Source: an uncultured Eubacterium sp.
GTDB taxonomy: Bacteria; Bacillota; Clostridia; Lachnospirales; Lachnospiraceae
Assembly (NCBI GenBank): GCA_947089855.1
Contig: CAMUML010000011.1
Span: forward strand, 1-64,000
Reading direction: 5' to 3'
Length of the DNA: 64,000 bases
A program made the translations under genes and the position numbers. The notes beneath the pieces were generated by a model. The model was given only the letters and a program-made list of their open reading frames with translations. It had not been told where the DNA came from and did no database searches. Positions 54,234 to 63,216 of the stretch are shown piece after piece (the first letter of the stretch is position 1; each line of letters begins with the position of its first letter).

Positions 54234-54360
54234 TGGTGACCTCTCTTCCGGCTCCACCATTATTTAGGAGCAAATGAATGTATATTAGTTTATAAATATC
54301 TAAAAGAGACTATACACGAATTTTCTCCAATATGCAAGTCCTGAATCATCGAATCCAGAT

Positions 54361-54378
54361 ACACTAAAGTTTGCCAAA
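54361..54378 (+). repeat. 18-bp word shared with 39294-39311
   Basis: ACACTAAAGTTTGCCAAA occurs at both places. At 39289-39309 it is part of a hairpin; here only half is present. It lies upstream of the regulator gene near the end of the transporter unit. Confidence 0.6.
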
Positions 54379-54382
54379 AGAA

Positions 54383-54424
54383 TGAAAGCGGGCCGCCCCC
54401 TCAGTATTGGCAGGGGACAGCCCG
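54383..54424 (-). terminator. intrinsic terminator of the sugar ABC operon
   Basis: On the minus strand CGGGCTGTCCCCT pairs with AGGGGGCGGCCCG around a 10-base loop and is followed by CTTTCATTCTTTT. It separates the transporter unit from the regulator-glycosidase unit. Confidence 0.8.
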
Positions 54425-54432
54425 TTGCAAGC

Positions 54433-55305
54433 TTAACCTTTTACGCCGGATACTGCCAGCGACTCAATAATATAGCGCTGGAAGAAGAAGAACAAAAGCA
54501 GCGTTGGCAGGATGGCGAGCACAGATGCCGCCATAATCAGCGGGTAATCGCTGTTGACTGCATAATAGGAGTTAAAGGAACGGATAACAACCTGCAGGGT
54601 AAACCATTCTTCATTTTGGATAAAAATAGTCGGTGCAAGGTAATCGTTCCAGATGCCCATAAACCAAAGGATCAATTGCGTCATCAGCGCACCTTTCATT
54701 AATGGAAGGAATATCTTGTAATACATCTTAAAATAGCCGCAGCCGTCGATTTTCGCTGCTTCTACCAAAGAATCCGGCACACTGGTCAGATTTTGGCGCA
54801 GGAAGAAAATAATGCTGACGTTTCCGAATAAGCCTGGAATAATTAAAGGCAGCAGGCTGTTGGTCCAGCCCAGTTTGGTAAACATCACATACTGTGGGAT
54901 CATAACGACTGCAAATGGAATCATCATCGTTGCCAGCAGGCCGAGGAATATGCCGTTTTTCCCTCGGAACTTTAGTTTGCTGAAGGAAAATGCAGACAGG
55001 GAGGAGGTAAATCCGCCGACAATTAACACTGGGACTGCAACGATCAGCGTATTGCGCAGGCCCCTTAAAAATTCCGGTTTTGCAAGTACCTCGCTGTATT
55101 TTCCGAATTTCCAGGGATTTGGTATCAGGCTAAAATCTGCGGCAAGGATCTGGTTTTTTGTCATAAACGAACTTAAGATCATATAGATCAGCGGAAAGAC
55201 CATAACAACCGCCCCAAGCAGCAGTGCCACAAACACAATTTTGTCAATGGTTTTGCTCTTTTTTGATTTAATTTCCGTACCTTGGCTTTCTTTGTTGTTT
55301 GCCAT
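54433..55305 (-). CDS. araQ: carbohydrate ABC transporter permease (AraQ/MalG-like)
   Basis: 290 residues, six membrane segments, with the EAA loop EAAKIDGCGYFKMYYKIFLPLMKG and the ending YFQRYIIESLAVSGVKG typical of MalG-type permeases. Forms the channel with the next gene's product. GGAGGCGG precedes the start. The gene symbol is a guess from the arabinan context. Confidence 0.92.
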   Translation of the reverse strand: MANNKESQGTEIKSKKSKTIDKIVFVALLLGAVVMVFPLIYMILSSFMTKNQILAADFSLIPNPWKFGKYSEVLAKPEFLRGLRNTLIVAVPVLIVGGFTSSLSAFSFSKLKFRGKNGIFLGLLATMMIPFAVVMIPQYVMFTKLGWTNSLLPLIIPGLFGNVSIIFFLRQNLTSVPDSLVEAAKIDGCGYFKMYYKIFLPLMKGALMTQLILWFMGIWNDYLAPTIFIQNEEWFTLQVVIRSFNSYYAVNSDYPLIMAASVLAILPTLLLFFFFQRYIIESLAVSGVKG

Positions 55306-55317
55306 TTTTTCCGCCTC

Positions 55318-56241
55318 CTATTCCATTGTCTTAACCCATTTCTCCTGGCCTTTAAAGTTTAGCGCCGTGACGATAAAGATAAAGATAGCCAGAATAAATG
55401 CCATTGCGGAACCATAACCCATTTGGTTGCTGCCAAATGCCTTGTCGTACAGGTAAAATACTACGGTTGCCGCACTGTAATTTAACCCGCCGCTCGGAAC
55501 CATAACCAGGACTTCTACGAATACCTGGAAACCTCCGATCAGGCCGGTGATCAGCAGGTAAAATGTAACTGGCGAAACAAGCGGGACAGTGATGTAACGG
55601 AACAGGTTCCATCCGCTTGCGCCGTCAATTTTTGCAGCTTCATATAAATCTCTCGGTATTCCTTGCAGGCCCGACAGATATAAGATAATGGAAGAACCCA
55701 GCCCTTTCCATACCATAAAGATGATCATGGATATTTTTACCCAGAATTCATCGCCCAGCCAGTTTGGCCCGTGGGTTCCGGAAACCAGTTTGATAATACT
55801 GTTTAAAAGGCCGTAATCATAGTTGAATACCCACATCCACAGGATCGCTACTGCGACCAGGGAAGATACAACCGGTACATAATACAGGGTCCGCAGGAAT
55901 TTGATGCCGCGGATCTTACGGTTCATGCCTACGGCGATTACAAGTCCAAAGACCATCCCAACTGGAATGCCGACCATGTAGATAATGGTATTTAACAACA
56001 CCTTCCAGAATTTGTCGTCACCCAGCAATTTTATATAATTCCGAAAGCCGACGAAGTTATCCATCATGGAATTCATGCCGTTCCATTTCGTTAAGCTGGT
56101 AATAAATGCGAAAACGATTGGAAATGCCATAAATATTAGGAACCCAATAAACGCTGGAGATACAAAGGCCAGCCCCCAACAGTGTTCTTTGAATTGGGCT
56201 TTGTTCATTTTTTTCTTTGTTGCTGCATTGCCTCCACTCAT
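55318..56241 (-). CDS. araP: carbohydrate ABC transporter permease (AraP/MalF-like)
   Basis: 307 residues, six membrane segments, EAA loop EAAKIDGASGWNLFRYITVPLVSP. Its N-terminal cytoplasmic tail is short. Twelve bases separate it from the second permease gene; GGGAGG lies before the ATG. Confidence 0.92.
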   Translation of the reverse strand: MSGGNAATKKKMNKAQFKEHCWGLAFVSPAFIGFLIFMAFPIVFAFITSLTKWNGMNSMMDNFVGFRNYIKLLGDDKFWKVLLNTIIYMVGIPVGMVFGLVIAVGMNRKIRGIKFLRTLYYVPVVSSLVAVAILWMWVFNYDYGLLNSIIKLVSGTHGPNWLGDEFWVKISMIIFMVWKGLGSSIILYLSGLQGIPRDLYEAAKIDGASGWNLFRYITVPLVSPVTFYLLITGLIGGFQVFVEVLVMVPSGGLNYSAATVVFYLYDKAFGSNQMGYGSAMAFILAIFIFIVTALNFKGQEKWVKTME

Positions 56242-56307
56242 ACAGTTACCTCCCTATGAGAAGCGGCCAGGCCTTCTCATCCGCTGGCCGCTTCTGTGTT
56301 AAACCTG

Positions 56308-57729
56308 CTATTCCACACTTTCCCAGGCGGTGTCAAGCGCTTCCTGCATCTGTGGCTGGTATTCTTCGATAAATTCATCCACAGTCATATTTCCGTTCTT
56401 GACATTGTCCACATTTTTCCAGAATACATCAAACCATTCTGCATTCGGTGTATAAGTGCTTTCCTGGAACCGTCCTTCATATTTGTCTGTGCCTTCAAGA
56501 TAATTAAAGAACACGTCTACAGATTTAGGGAATGGAAGGGTGCCATCTTCAATGGATTTTACAAAATCTCCTTCTGCCAGGCTCTTTAAGTTTGGAAGCT
56601 GGATAGACTGCCCGCCTACAATGCCGGAAAGTTCCTTTTGCCCGTCTTCGTTTGCACACAGGTAGGATACCAGCTGCGCTGCCTCTTTTTTGTTTTCACT
56701 CTGTGCAGATACGCAAAAACCTACGGTGCCGAGCCAGGTCATGCTCTTTCCGGTAGAAAGCGTCGGATATGCACATAAATCCCATTCAAATGGGAACGTC
56801 TCTTTATCCATAAAAGCTGCTACATCCCAGGTTCCGCATGCATAAAATGCTTCCTGGCCTGCCAGCCATCTTTGGTATACGCCTAAGGATGCATCCTGTT
56901 CCACAGTTGGCGTTACTTTATGTTCTAAGGTGAGGTCTACATATTTTTGGAATGCTTCTTTAAATTCTGGTGTGTCGATCGTTACGGTTTTATAATCATC
57001 CGATAGGAAAGAAGCGCCATTAGACCAAATGTACTGCTGGATCATAAACTGGTTTGCAGCACCGCACCCCCATTGGTCGATTTCGCCGTCCCCATCGGTA
57101 TCCTTGGTAAATTTCTTGCACACATCTACAAATTCGTCATAGGTATAAGGATTTTCCGGGTCTGGATATGGTATATTTTCTTTGTCAAAAAGCTCTTTAT
57201 TATAAGCATAGGCAAATACAGAAGCGTCTTTTGGGAGTGCATACAGGTCGCCTGTGCCAACTTTTTCCCCGTCATAACGGTAACTGTTTAATGCTTCCTG
57301 GGCCACCAGATCATCTGTTGTAATGTCCAACTCATCTAAGATCGGCTGCAAATTTTCGATATACCCGTTTTCTACATACTGCTGTACGGATTCTGGCCCT
57401 ACATAAAAAATATCTGGCAGTTCTTTTGCGGTCATCATACCGGTCAGTGTTTTGGAATATTCTTCCTGTGTTGTGATCTGTACATCAACCTTTTCAATCG
57501 TGTCGGAATTGTCTTCTTTCCATTTTTCGATCATGCTTTTGTAGATTGGCGATTCATGGTCGTTTGCGAAAATGAAAACGGACAGGCTTTTTTTGCCGCC
57601 CCCTCCGCCGCCTCCATCGCCATCCGCAGATGTGCCGCTGCCTCCATCGCCGCTGCCGCACCCTGTTAGGATGGTTCCTGCTGCAAGTACTGCAGACAAT
57701 ATTATTGTTCGCACCTTCTTCGTCATCAT
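56308..57729 (-). CDS. araN: sugar ABC transporter substrate-binding lipoprotein
   Basis: 473 residues. Lipoprotein signal peptide ending LTGC, then a Gly/Ser/Asp-rich flexible spacer with a run of seven glycines, then a family 1 solute-binding fold (SVFIFANDHESPIYKSMIEKWKEDN; GCGAANQFM; WLAGQEAFYACGTWDVAAF). Given the flanking arabinanases it should bind arabino-oligosaccharides. AAGGAGG is spaced for the first of two ATGs. No ATPase gene is in the unit, so a shared MsmX-type ATPase elsewhere is likely. Confidence 0.93.
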   Translation of the reverse strand: MMTKKVRTIILSAVLAAGTILTGCGSGDGGSGTSADGDGGGGGGGKKSLSVFIFANDHESPIYKSMIEKWKEDNSDTIEKVDVQITTQEEYSKTLTGMMTAKELPDIFYVGPESVQQYVENGYIENLQPILDELDITTDDLVAQEALNSYRYDGEKVGTGDLYALPKDASVFAYAYNKELFDKENIPYPDPENPYTYDEFVDVCKKFTKDTDGDGEIDQWGCGAANQFMIQQYIWSNGASFLSDDYKTVTIDTPEFKEAFQKYVDLTLEHKVTPTVEQDASLGVYQRWLAGQEAFYACGTWDVAAFMDKETFPFEWDLCAYPTLSTGKSMTWLGTVGFCVSAQSENKKEAAQLVSYLCANEDGQKELSGIVGGQSIQLPNLKSLAEGDFVKSIEDGTLPFPKSVDVFFNYLEGTDKYEGRFQESTYTPNAEWFDVFWKNVDNVKNGNMTVDEFIEEYQPQMQEALDTAWESVE

Positions 57730-57850
57730 GTTACAGTCCTCCTTTTTTAATCTTTTGCAGCTCTTATGTATAAATGCCGTTCATTAGAGCTGGATTTATC
57801 ATAGCACAATGATTTAGAAAAAGCAATATTATTTTAGATATTTGTAACAT

Positions 57851-57896
57851 ATGATAGAAAGACTGCATAAAATGTTCAACGTTTTTTTTTTTTTTT
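57851..57896 (-). promoter_or_regulatory. promoter of the binding-protein operon with A15 tract upstream
   Basis: On the minus strand TTGAAC (57879-57874) and TATCAT (57856-57851) are 17 bp apart. Two bases upstream of the -35 is a run of fifteen A's (T's on the plus strand, 57882-57896), which would act like an UP element. A second possible promoter of the same spacing lies closer to the gene (TTGCTT...TATGAT). Confidence 0.5.
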
Positions 57897-57924
57897 GTGT
57901 ATAATGCATAAAAAAGTTTTTTAT

Positions 57925-57942
57925 TTTTAGAATAATCTAAAA
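57925..57942. promoter_or_regulatory. candidate operator TTTTAGA-N4-TCTAAAA
   Basis: A perfect 18-bp palindrome with 7-base arms upstream of the binding-protein promoter. Similar words lie at 57976-57988 (TTTTAG-C-CTAAAA, overlapping the end of the GH43 gene), 57834-57840 (half site) and 59050-59066. Candidate site for the ArsR-type or AraC-type regulator of this locus. Confidence 0.45.
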
Positions 57943-57977
57943 TAAAAAACTTTTTACAAACACTTCTATATTATTTT

Positions 57978-58967
57978 TTAGCCTAAAATAGAAAGCGGGT
58001 TTTTTTTATAGGAAAATACTGGGAACCCTCTGTCGTCGTATTCCATGCGCATAAGCATCGTATGCCGGTTGGGGTCATAAAGCGGGTTGCCAAGCACTTC
58101 GTCATAGGGCCTTGCATGGTAGATGCAAAGGTCGGTGGTGCCGTCGTCTGCTTTTACAAAACAATTATGCCCCGGGCCGTAAATACCTTTCTGGGAATCG
58201 GAACGCAGTACCGGGTAGCGCAGTTTTGTCCACGAGCGTGGGTCTAATAGGTCGGCGTCCTTATCTGCATATAGCATCCCGATACAATAGTCAATGCCGG
58301 TTTCGCTGGCCGAAAAGGTCAGGAACAGCTTATCGCCATGTTCCAGTATATCAGGGCCTTCATTGACCCAAAAGCCGATCCGCTCCCAGTCATAATCTGG
58401 GGTCGTTAACAGTACTTGGGCGGTGGCCAGCTTGACCGGGGATTCCATCCGGGCAATATAAAGGTTGGATATTTGCTTGCCTACACCGGTTTTTTCTGCC
58501 CAGATATAGTAATATTGGCCGTGATGCCGGTAGACTGTGGCATCAAGGGAAAAAGAGTGGAACGAAAACGGGTCATTGTCCGCTGCCTGTATCATACCCA
58601 TTTCGGCCCAAGCGTCCGACATTGGGTCGCTGCCCATGCATTTTAACACATAGGGCCGGATTTCCCATTCGTCATCTTTATCGCCAGCCGCGTAATAGAT
58701 ATACCATTCCCCATCCAGGCAGTGGATTTCCGGCGCCCAAATATGCAGGCTCTGCGGGCCGCTTTCGTGCTTGCGCCATAAAGTGCGTTCGCTCGCGCTG
58801 GCAAGCCCTGCCAGTGTATCGGCCTTCCTTAAGACAATACGGTCATATTCCGGGACAGATGCGGTAAAATAATAGCTGCCGTCTGGATTTTGGCAGATAA
58901 AAGGGTCTGCACGCTGTTCAATAAATGGCTGGTTGTATTCTGTGTAGCTGTAGTTTGTCTGATTCAT
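57978..58967 (-). CDS. GH43 family glycosidase, cytoplasmic
   Basis: 329 residues, no signal peptide. GH43 propeller with the acidic trio in EQRADPFI (base), HSFSLDATVY (modulator) and FWVNEGPDIL (acid), and IYGPGHNCF near the end. Probably an exo-acting arabinofuranosidase working on imported oligosaccharides; beta-xylosidase activity is the alternative. AAAGGAG fits ATG 58967; the open frame extends further without a ribosome site. Divergent from the YesL-like gene. Confidence 0.88.
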   Translation of the reverse strand: MNQTNYSYTEYNQPFIEQRADPFICQNPDGSYYFTASVPEYDRIVLRKADTLAGLASASERTLWRKHESGPQSLHIWAPEIHCLDGEWYIYYAAGDKDDEWEIRPYVLKCMGSDPMSDAWAEMGMIQAADNDPFSFHSFSLDATVYRHHGQYYYIWAEKTGVGKQISNLYIARMESPVKLATAQVLLTTPDYDWERIGFWVNEGPDILEHGDKLFLTFSASETGIDYCIGMLYADKDADLLDPRSWTKLRYPVLRSDSQKGIYGPGHNCFVKADDGTTDLCIYHARPYDEVLGNPLYDPNRHTMLMRMEYDDRGFPVFSYKKNPLSILG

Positions 58968-59049
58968 AAAAACTCCTTTATTTGCTGTTGCTGATTTTAA
59001 GGTTCGCCCTAGTTTATAACATTTTCCTTTTGGATTCAATGAGTATTTT

Positions 59050-59066
59050 ATATTTTAGTAAAATAT
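59050..59066. promoter_or_regulatory. candidate operator ATATTTTAGTAAAATAT
   Basis: A perfect 17-bp palindrome in the divergent space between the GH43 gene and the YesL-like gene, sharing the TTTTAG core with 57925-57942. A possible -10 TATAAT for the plus-strand genes lies at 59127-59132, without a clear -35. Confidence 0.45.
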
Positions 59067-59171
59067 TACATATTTTTCTAAAATTTTTGGCTAAGATTAC
59101 GTATAGAACAAATAGGGTAGCGGGATTATAATAGGACAAAATATTCCATTTTGGACAGAAGGGGTGGAAAC

Positions 59172-59825
59172 ATGTATTTTTTTTCAGTGGACGGGCCGCT
59201 GTGGCGGTTTTTTAATTTGGTTTATAACCTGGTGCTGCTGCATGTGCTGTGGGTCGTTTATAGTATTCCGCTGGTTACAGTGGGGGCTTCAACGACTGCG
59301 TTATATTATGCATGCATGAAAATGATTCGGACAAAAGAAGGGTATGTACACCGGAATTTTCACCGTTCGTTTAAACAGAATTTTAGGCAGGCTACGGTTA
59401 TTTGGATGGTTATGGCGGCTGTGCTGTTTTTATTCCTGGTTGACTTTAGATACGGGGGCTACCTTGGGGGTACGGCTGGGAAAATAATGGTTGCAGCGTG
59501 TTCGGTTTTTCTGGTTCCGACGGTATTTACCTGCATGTATATTTTCCCAGTACAGGCAAAGTTTGAGAACCGTATTTGGGAAAATTTTAAAATAGCGCTT
59601 TTACTGCCGTTCCGGCATTTTTTGTGTTCGCTGCTGTTATGTTTTATAATGGCGACCTTTGTGCTGCTGACAGTGGCGTTTGTGCCGTTTATTATGCTGC
59701 TTTTTTGTTGCGGGGCAGGGCTATATGCTTATCTCACTTCTAATGTTTTTATTTTTATTTTCCGTAAGTACCTGCCGGATGAACTGGAGGATGACCTGGA
59801 GCGGTCCGGGGAGCGGTTTTTGTAA
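59172..59825 (+). CDS. YesL-like (DUF624) membrane protein
   Basis: 217 residues, about five membrane segments. Starts FFSVDGPLWRFFNLVYNLVLLHVLWVVYSIPLVTVGASTTALYYACMKMIR, the signature of DUF624/YesL, a family regularly encoded beside carbohydrate ABC transporters in Firmicutes. Exact function unknown. AAGGGGTGG precedes ATG 59172. Confidence 0.87.
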   Translation: MYFFSVDGPLWRFFNLVYNLVLLHVLWVVYSIPLVTVGASTTALYYACMKMIRTKEGYVHRNFHRSFKQNFRQATVIWMVMAAVLFLFLVDFRYGGYLGGTAGKIMVAACSVFLVPTVFTCMYIFPVQAKFENRIWENFKIALLLPFRHFLCSLLLCFIMATFVLLTVAFVPFIMLLFCCGAGLYAYLTSNVFIFIFRKYLPDELEDDLERSGERFL

Positions 59826-59941
59826 AGGGGGAGCGGTTTTTAGCTAAGGAGCTTGAAAAGCCGCAGCATCTATGTTAGACTGGAAACCAGCAGGCGGCCC
59901 TGCGTAATGCTGCAAGAAGAATGAAAAAGGGGTGATGCTGT

Positions 59942-61519
59942 TTGAACCAGAAATTAAGGGAAAAAATAATGGAGTCTTTATCCGCAGTACTGCCGATTAC
60001 AGGCATTGTATTGCTTTTAAGCATCCTGCTGGTGCCGTTAAAGTTAAGTACAATGTTTATGTTTATGACAGGGGCGGTAATGCTGGTGGCAGGCATGGGG
60101 TTTTTCCAGTTAGGGGCAGAAATGTCTATGACGCCTCTTGGCGAAGGGATTGGCGTGCAGATTTCAAAGACGCGGTTTATTGCTGTTATTTTGGCTATTG
60201 GGTTTGCGATGGGGATGATTATTACGATTTCCGAGCCAGACCTGCAGGTATTGGCAGAGCAGGTGCCGTCGATTCCAAATATGACGCTGATCCTTACGGT
60301 TGCAGTTGGCGTTGGGATTTTTCTTGCGATGGCAATTTTCCGTATTTTGTTCCAGATAAATCTTTCTACTATATTAATTGTGTGTTATATAGCATTGATC
60401 GGTATTTCGTTTTTGGTTCCCAAAGAGTTTATGGCAGTTGCATTTGACTCAGGCGGTGTTACAACCGGCCCTATGACGGTTCCATTTATTATGGCTATGG
60501 GCGTCGGCCTGGCATCGGTCAGGGGCGATAAGAATGCGTCGAGCGACAGTTTCGGGCTGGTTGCGCTTTCCAGTGTCGGCCCGGTGCTTGCGGTTATGAT
60601 CTTAGGGTGCTTTTACAATCCGACGCAGGCTGCGTATGCGACGTACCAGGTGGCGGATGTGGTAACGACCAGGGATTTGCTGTGGGAGTTTTTGACGAGT
60701 ATGCCGCCGTATGTAAAAGAGGTTATGGTTTCGCTTGTGCCGGTTGTCGCGGTATTTGCAGTGTTCCAGCTGTTGAGCCGCCGTTATCAGGATTGGCAGG
60801 TAAAGCGTATTGTGGTCGGTTTTGCATATACATACCTTGGGCTTGTGCTTTTTTTATGCGGCGTGAATGTCGGGTTTGCCCCAATCGGCTCTTTATTGGG
60901 CAGTGAAATTGCTTCGGCAGGCTGGCGGTGGCTTTTGGTGCCGATCGGTATGCTGATTGGCTATTATATTGTAAAGGCAGAACCGGCCATCCAGGTGCTG
61001 AACCATCAGGTAGAAAGCGTAACAAACGGCGCGGTTTCTGCAAAGGCAATGAACCAGTGTATGTCGGTGGGCGTTTCGGTCAGCGTGGGCCTTGCCATGC
61101 TGCGTGTGCTGACAGGGCTGCCGATTTACTGGATCGTAATACCCGGCTATGTGATTGCACTGGTGCTTTCGCGGTTTGTGCCGAAGATGTTTGTCGGTAT
61201 TGCGTTTGACTCCGGCGGCGTGGCCAGCGGGCCTATGACTTCCACGTTCCTGCTGCCGTTAAGTATTGGCGCATGTGATGCGCTGGGCGGCAATATGATG
61301 ACCGATGCGTTTGGTGTAGTGGCATTGGTTGCACTGACGCCTTTGATCGCGATCCAGTTGATGGGTATCCAGTATCAGATTGTGCTAAAGAAGGGCAAAG
61401 GTGCCGCACAGGGCGTACAGGATGTGGGCGGTATAGAAGAGCCTGCATTTGCAGCTGGCTTTATGGATGATGAGATATTTGACTTTGATGAGGAGGATGA
61501 AGATGACGGACAATCATAA
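59942..61519 (+). CDS. DUF1538 membrane protein, two-repeat transporter-like
   Basis: 525 residues, about 12-14 membrane segments in two homologous halves. Each half has the same loop motif: FDSGGVTTGPMT (from F168) and FDSGGVASGPMT (from F422), followed by a DSFGLVAL / DAFGVVAL helix. The family is of unknown function; the internal duplication suggests a transporter. The start is a TTG preceded by AAAGGGG. The acidic C-terminal tail (DDEIFDFDEEDEDD) overlaps the start of the P-II-like gene by 17 bases. Confidence 0.8.
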   Translation: MNQKLREKIMESLSAVLPITGIVLLLSILLVPLKLSTMFMFMTGAVMLVAGMGFFQLGAEMSMTPLGEGIGVQISKTRFIAVILAIGFAMGMIITISEPDLQVLAEQVPSIPNMTLILTVAVGVGIFLAMAIFRILFQINLSTILIVCYIALIGISFLVPKEFMAVAFDSGGVTTGPMTVPFIMAMGVGLASVRGDKNASSDSFGLVALSSVGPVLAVMILGCFYNPTQAAYATYQVADVVTTRDLLWEFLTSMPPYVKEVMVSLVPVVAVFAVFQLLSRRYQDWQVKRIVVGFAYTYLGLVLFLCGVNVGFAPIGSLLGSEIASAGWRWLLVPIGMLIGYYIVKAEPAIQVLNHQVESVTNGAVSAKAMNQCMSVGVSVSVGLAMLRVLTGLPIYWIVIPGYVIALVLSRFVPKMFVGIAFDSGGVASGPMTSTFLLPLSIGACDALGGNMMTDAFGVVALVALTPLIAIQLMGIQYQIVLKKGKGAAQGVQDVGGIEEPAFAAGFMDDEIFDFDEEDEDDGQS

Positions 61520-62195
61520 GAAACAGGGGTTTCAGCTGCTGTTTCTCATTGCAACGCCAAAGCTGGTACACAAGGCGGTGGATGTATGGAAGGCACAGAA
61601 GGTGCCGGTGCAGTATATTATGCATGCACAGGGTACCGCTTCCAGCCAGATTATGGATATGCTTGGGCTGGGCGGGGTGGAAAAAGACCTGCTGTTAGGT
61701 ATCTTGCCGCGGCCGTTTGCAGGGCAGATGTTAAAAAAGCTGCGCCATAGGCTTCATCTTGGGATGCCCAACACCGGTATCGCTTTTACCGTTACAATGT
61801 CAGGCTGCAGCAGCCATGTGATCCGGCTGATGGAACCCTTGCAGGCGCAAGAGGATGGGGACGTTAGAAAGGATGAATGGGAACATATGGAAAATGAATA
61901 TTGTGCCATTATGGCAATGGTCAACCAGGGTTTTAGCGAAGAAGTAATGAATGTGGCAAGGCCAATGGGCGCTTCCGGCGGTACCGTATTCCACAGCAGG
62001 CGTATCGGAAGCGAAGAGGCGATGAAGTTTTGGGGCATCAGCATCCAGCAGGAACGGGAGGTGGTGCTTATCCTTGCTACCAAAGAGGATAAAAAAGAAA
62101 TTATGAAAGCAATCAGCGGCAGGTGCGGCATGAAAAGCGAAGCACAGGGGATTGTATTGTCGCTGCCGGTAGATGAAATAATTGGTTTGGGGTAA
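61503..62195 (+). CDS. tandem P-II-like regulatory protein
   Basis: 230 residues that look like two GlnB/P-II-type ferredoxin-like domains in one chain: residues about 7-100 (LLFLIATPKLVHKAVDVWKAQKVPVQYIM) and about 115-230 (ARPMGASGGTVFHSRR; EREVVLILATKEDKKEIMKAI; VLSLPVDEIIGL). The second matches P-II more closely. The GGAGG site lies inside the DUF1538 gene and the frames overlap, so the two are translationally coupled. Likely controls that membrane protein, as GlnB does AmtB; the ligand is unknown. Confidence 0.72.
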   Translation: MTDNHKKQGFQLLFLIATPKLVHKAVDVWKAQKVPVQYIMHAQGTASSQIMDMLGLGGVEKDLLLGILPRPFAGQMLKKLRHRLHLGMPNTGIAFTVTMSGCSSHVIRLMEPLQAQEDGDVRKDEWEHMENEYCAIMAMVNQGFSEEVMNVARPMGASGGTVFHSRRIGSEEAMKFWGISIQQEREVVLILATKEDKKEIMKAISGRCGMKSEAQGIVLSLPVDEIIGLG

Positions 62196-62197
62196 TC

Positions 62198-63046
62198 ATG
62201 ATAGATTTTAGGCATGAGCTGGTGCTTCCAAATGACGACTTGCCATTTAAGATGTTTGTATTTGAAGGCAAAAACGGCAGCTATAAAGTGTCCAAGCATT
62301 GGCACCGTTCCGTAGAAATTTTCTATGTGATGAAAGGAAGCATCCGTTTTTATATTGATTCGCAGTTATATACATTAAATCCAGGGCAGTTTGCATTGGT
62401 CAATTCCAATGAAGTACACAGCGTCGACTGCCCGGACCCTAATTTTACGGTTGTGCTGCAGATCCCACAGGGGCTGTTTGAAAAATACCTGGGGGATGCA
62501 GGCAGCCTTTTATTTTCACACAGCCGGATGGAAGATGAAAGGCTGGCTGGGCTGATCTGGCATATGTACGAGGAATACGAAAACAAAAAGTATGGGTATC
62601 TGCTGGATATATTGGGCAGTTTTTACCAGCTTTTGTATTTGCTGGTGACGGAGTACCGGGTTTTGGAAATTGATGAAGAACGCAAAAAGCAGCACCGCAA
62701 CCTCGACAAACTGTCCCATATTACGAATTACATACAGGTAAACTACCGGGAAGATTTGACACTGGAAGGGGTTGCGCGCATTTTTGGGTTTTCTCCGGCA
62801 TATTTGTCCCGGATGTTCCAAAAATATGTCGGCATCAATTATAAATCATATGTGCTGGAGCTGCGTACCGAAGCAGGGTACCGGCTTTTGATGAATACGG
62901 ACCGGCCGGTTGGGGAAATTGCCGTTACCTGCGGGTTCCCAGACAGCCGCAGTTTTGCAAAGGCATTCCGTAAGCGCTATGGGATGCTGCCGACAGAGTA
63001 CCGCAAAAGCAGTGGCAGCAAAGAGGCGGATGAAAATGACATGTGA
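62198..63046 (+). CDS. AraC family transcriptional regulator with cupin domain
   Basis: 282 residues. N-terminal cupin (SKHWHRSVEIFYVMKGSIRFYI, NPGQFALVNSNEVHSV) and C-terminal double helix-turn-helix (LTLEGVARIFGFSPAYLSRMFQKYVGINYKSYV; VGEIAVTCGFPDSRSFAKAFRKRYGMLPTEYR). Starts two bases after the P-II-like gene. Position suggests control of the arabinose/isomerase genes. Confidence 0.93.
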   Translation: MIDFRHELVLPNDDLPFKMFVFEGKNGSYKVSKHWHRSVEIFYVMKGSIRFYIDSQLYTLNPGQFALVNSNEVHSVDCPDPNFTVVLQIPQGLFEKYLGDAGSLLFSHSRMEDERLAGLIWHMYEEYENKKYGYLLDILGSFYQLLYLLVTEYRVLEIDEERKKQHRNLDKLSHITNYIQVNYREDLTLEGVARIFGFSPAYLSRMFQKYVGINYKSYVLELRTEAGYRLLMNTDRPVGEIAVTCGFPDSRSFAKAFRKRYGMLPTEYRKSSGSKEADENDM

Positions 63047-63151
63047 AGAGTTTCAACGGTCATGGAGATGGTTCGGATGTCCTTTGTTTAGATTTTCCTA
63101 TAATATTTAAATTTAGTCAAAAAAATGCCATAACCAGGACAAGTTTTTAAG

Positions 63152-63179
63152 TTGTAATATCCGCTGGATATTTTATAAT
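63152..63179 (+). promoter_or_regulatory. promoter with overlapping palindrome ahead of the isomerase gene
   Basis: TTGTAA (63152-63157) and TATAAT (63174-63179) with a 16-bp spacer. The spacer carries the palindrome AATATCC-GCT-GGATATT (63156-63172), well placed for a repressor. The gap 63047-63216 holds no other feature. Confidence 0.6.
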
Positions 63180-63216
63180 AGTCATAATAAAAATATAGAA
63201 AGCGGAGGAAAAGATT

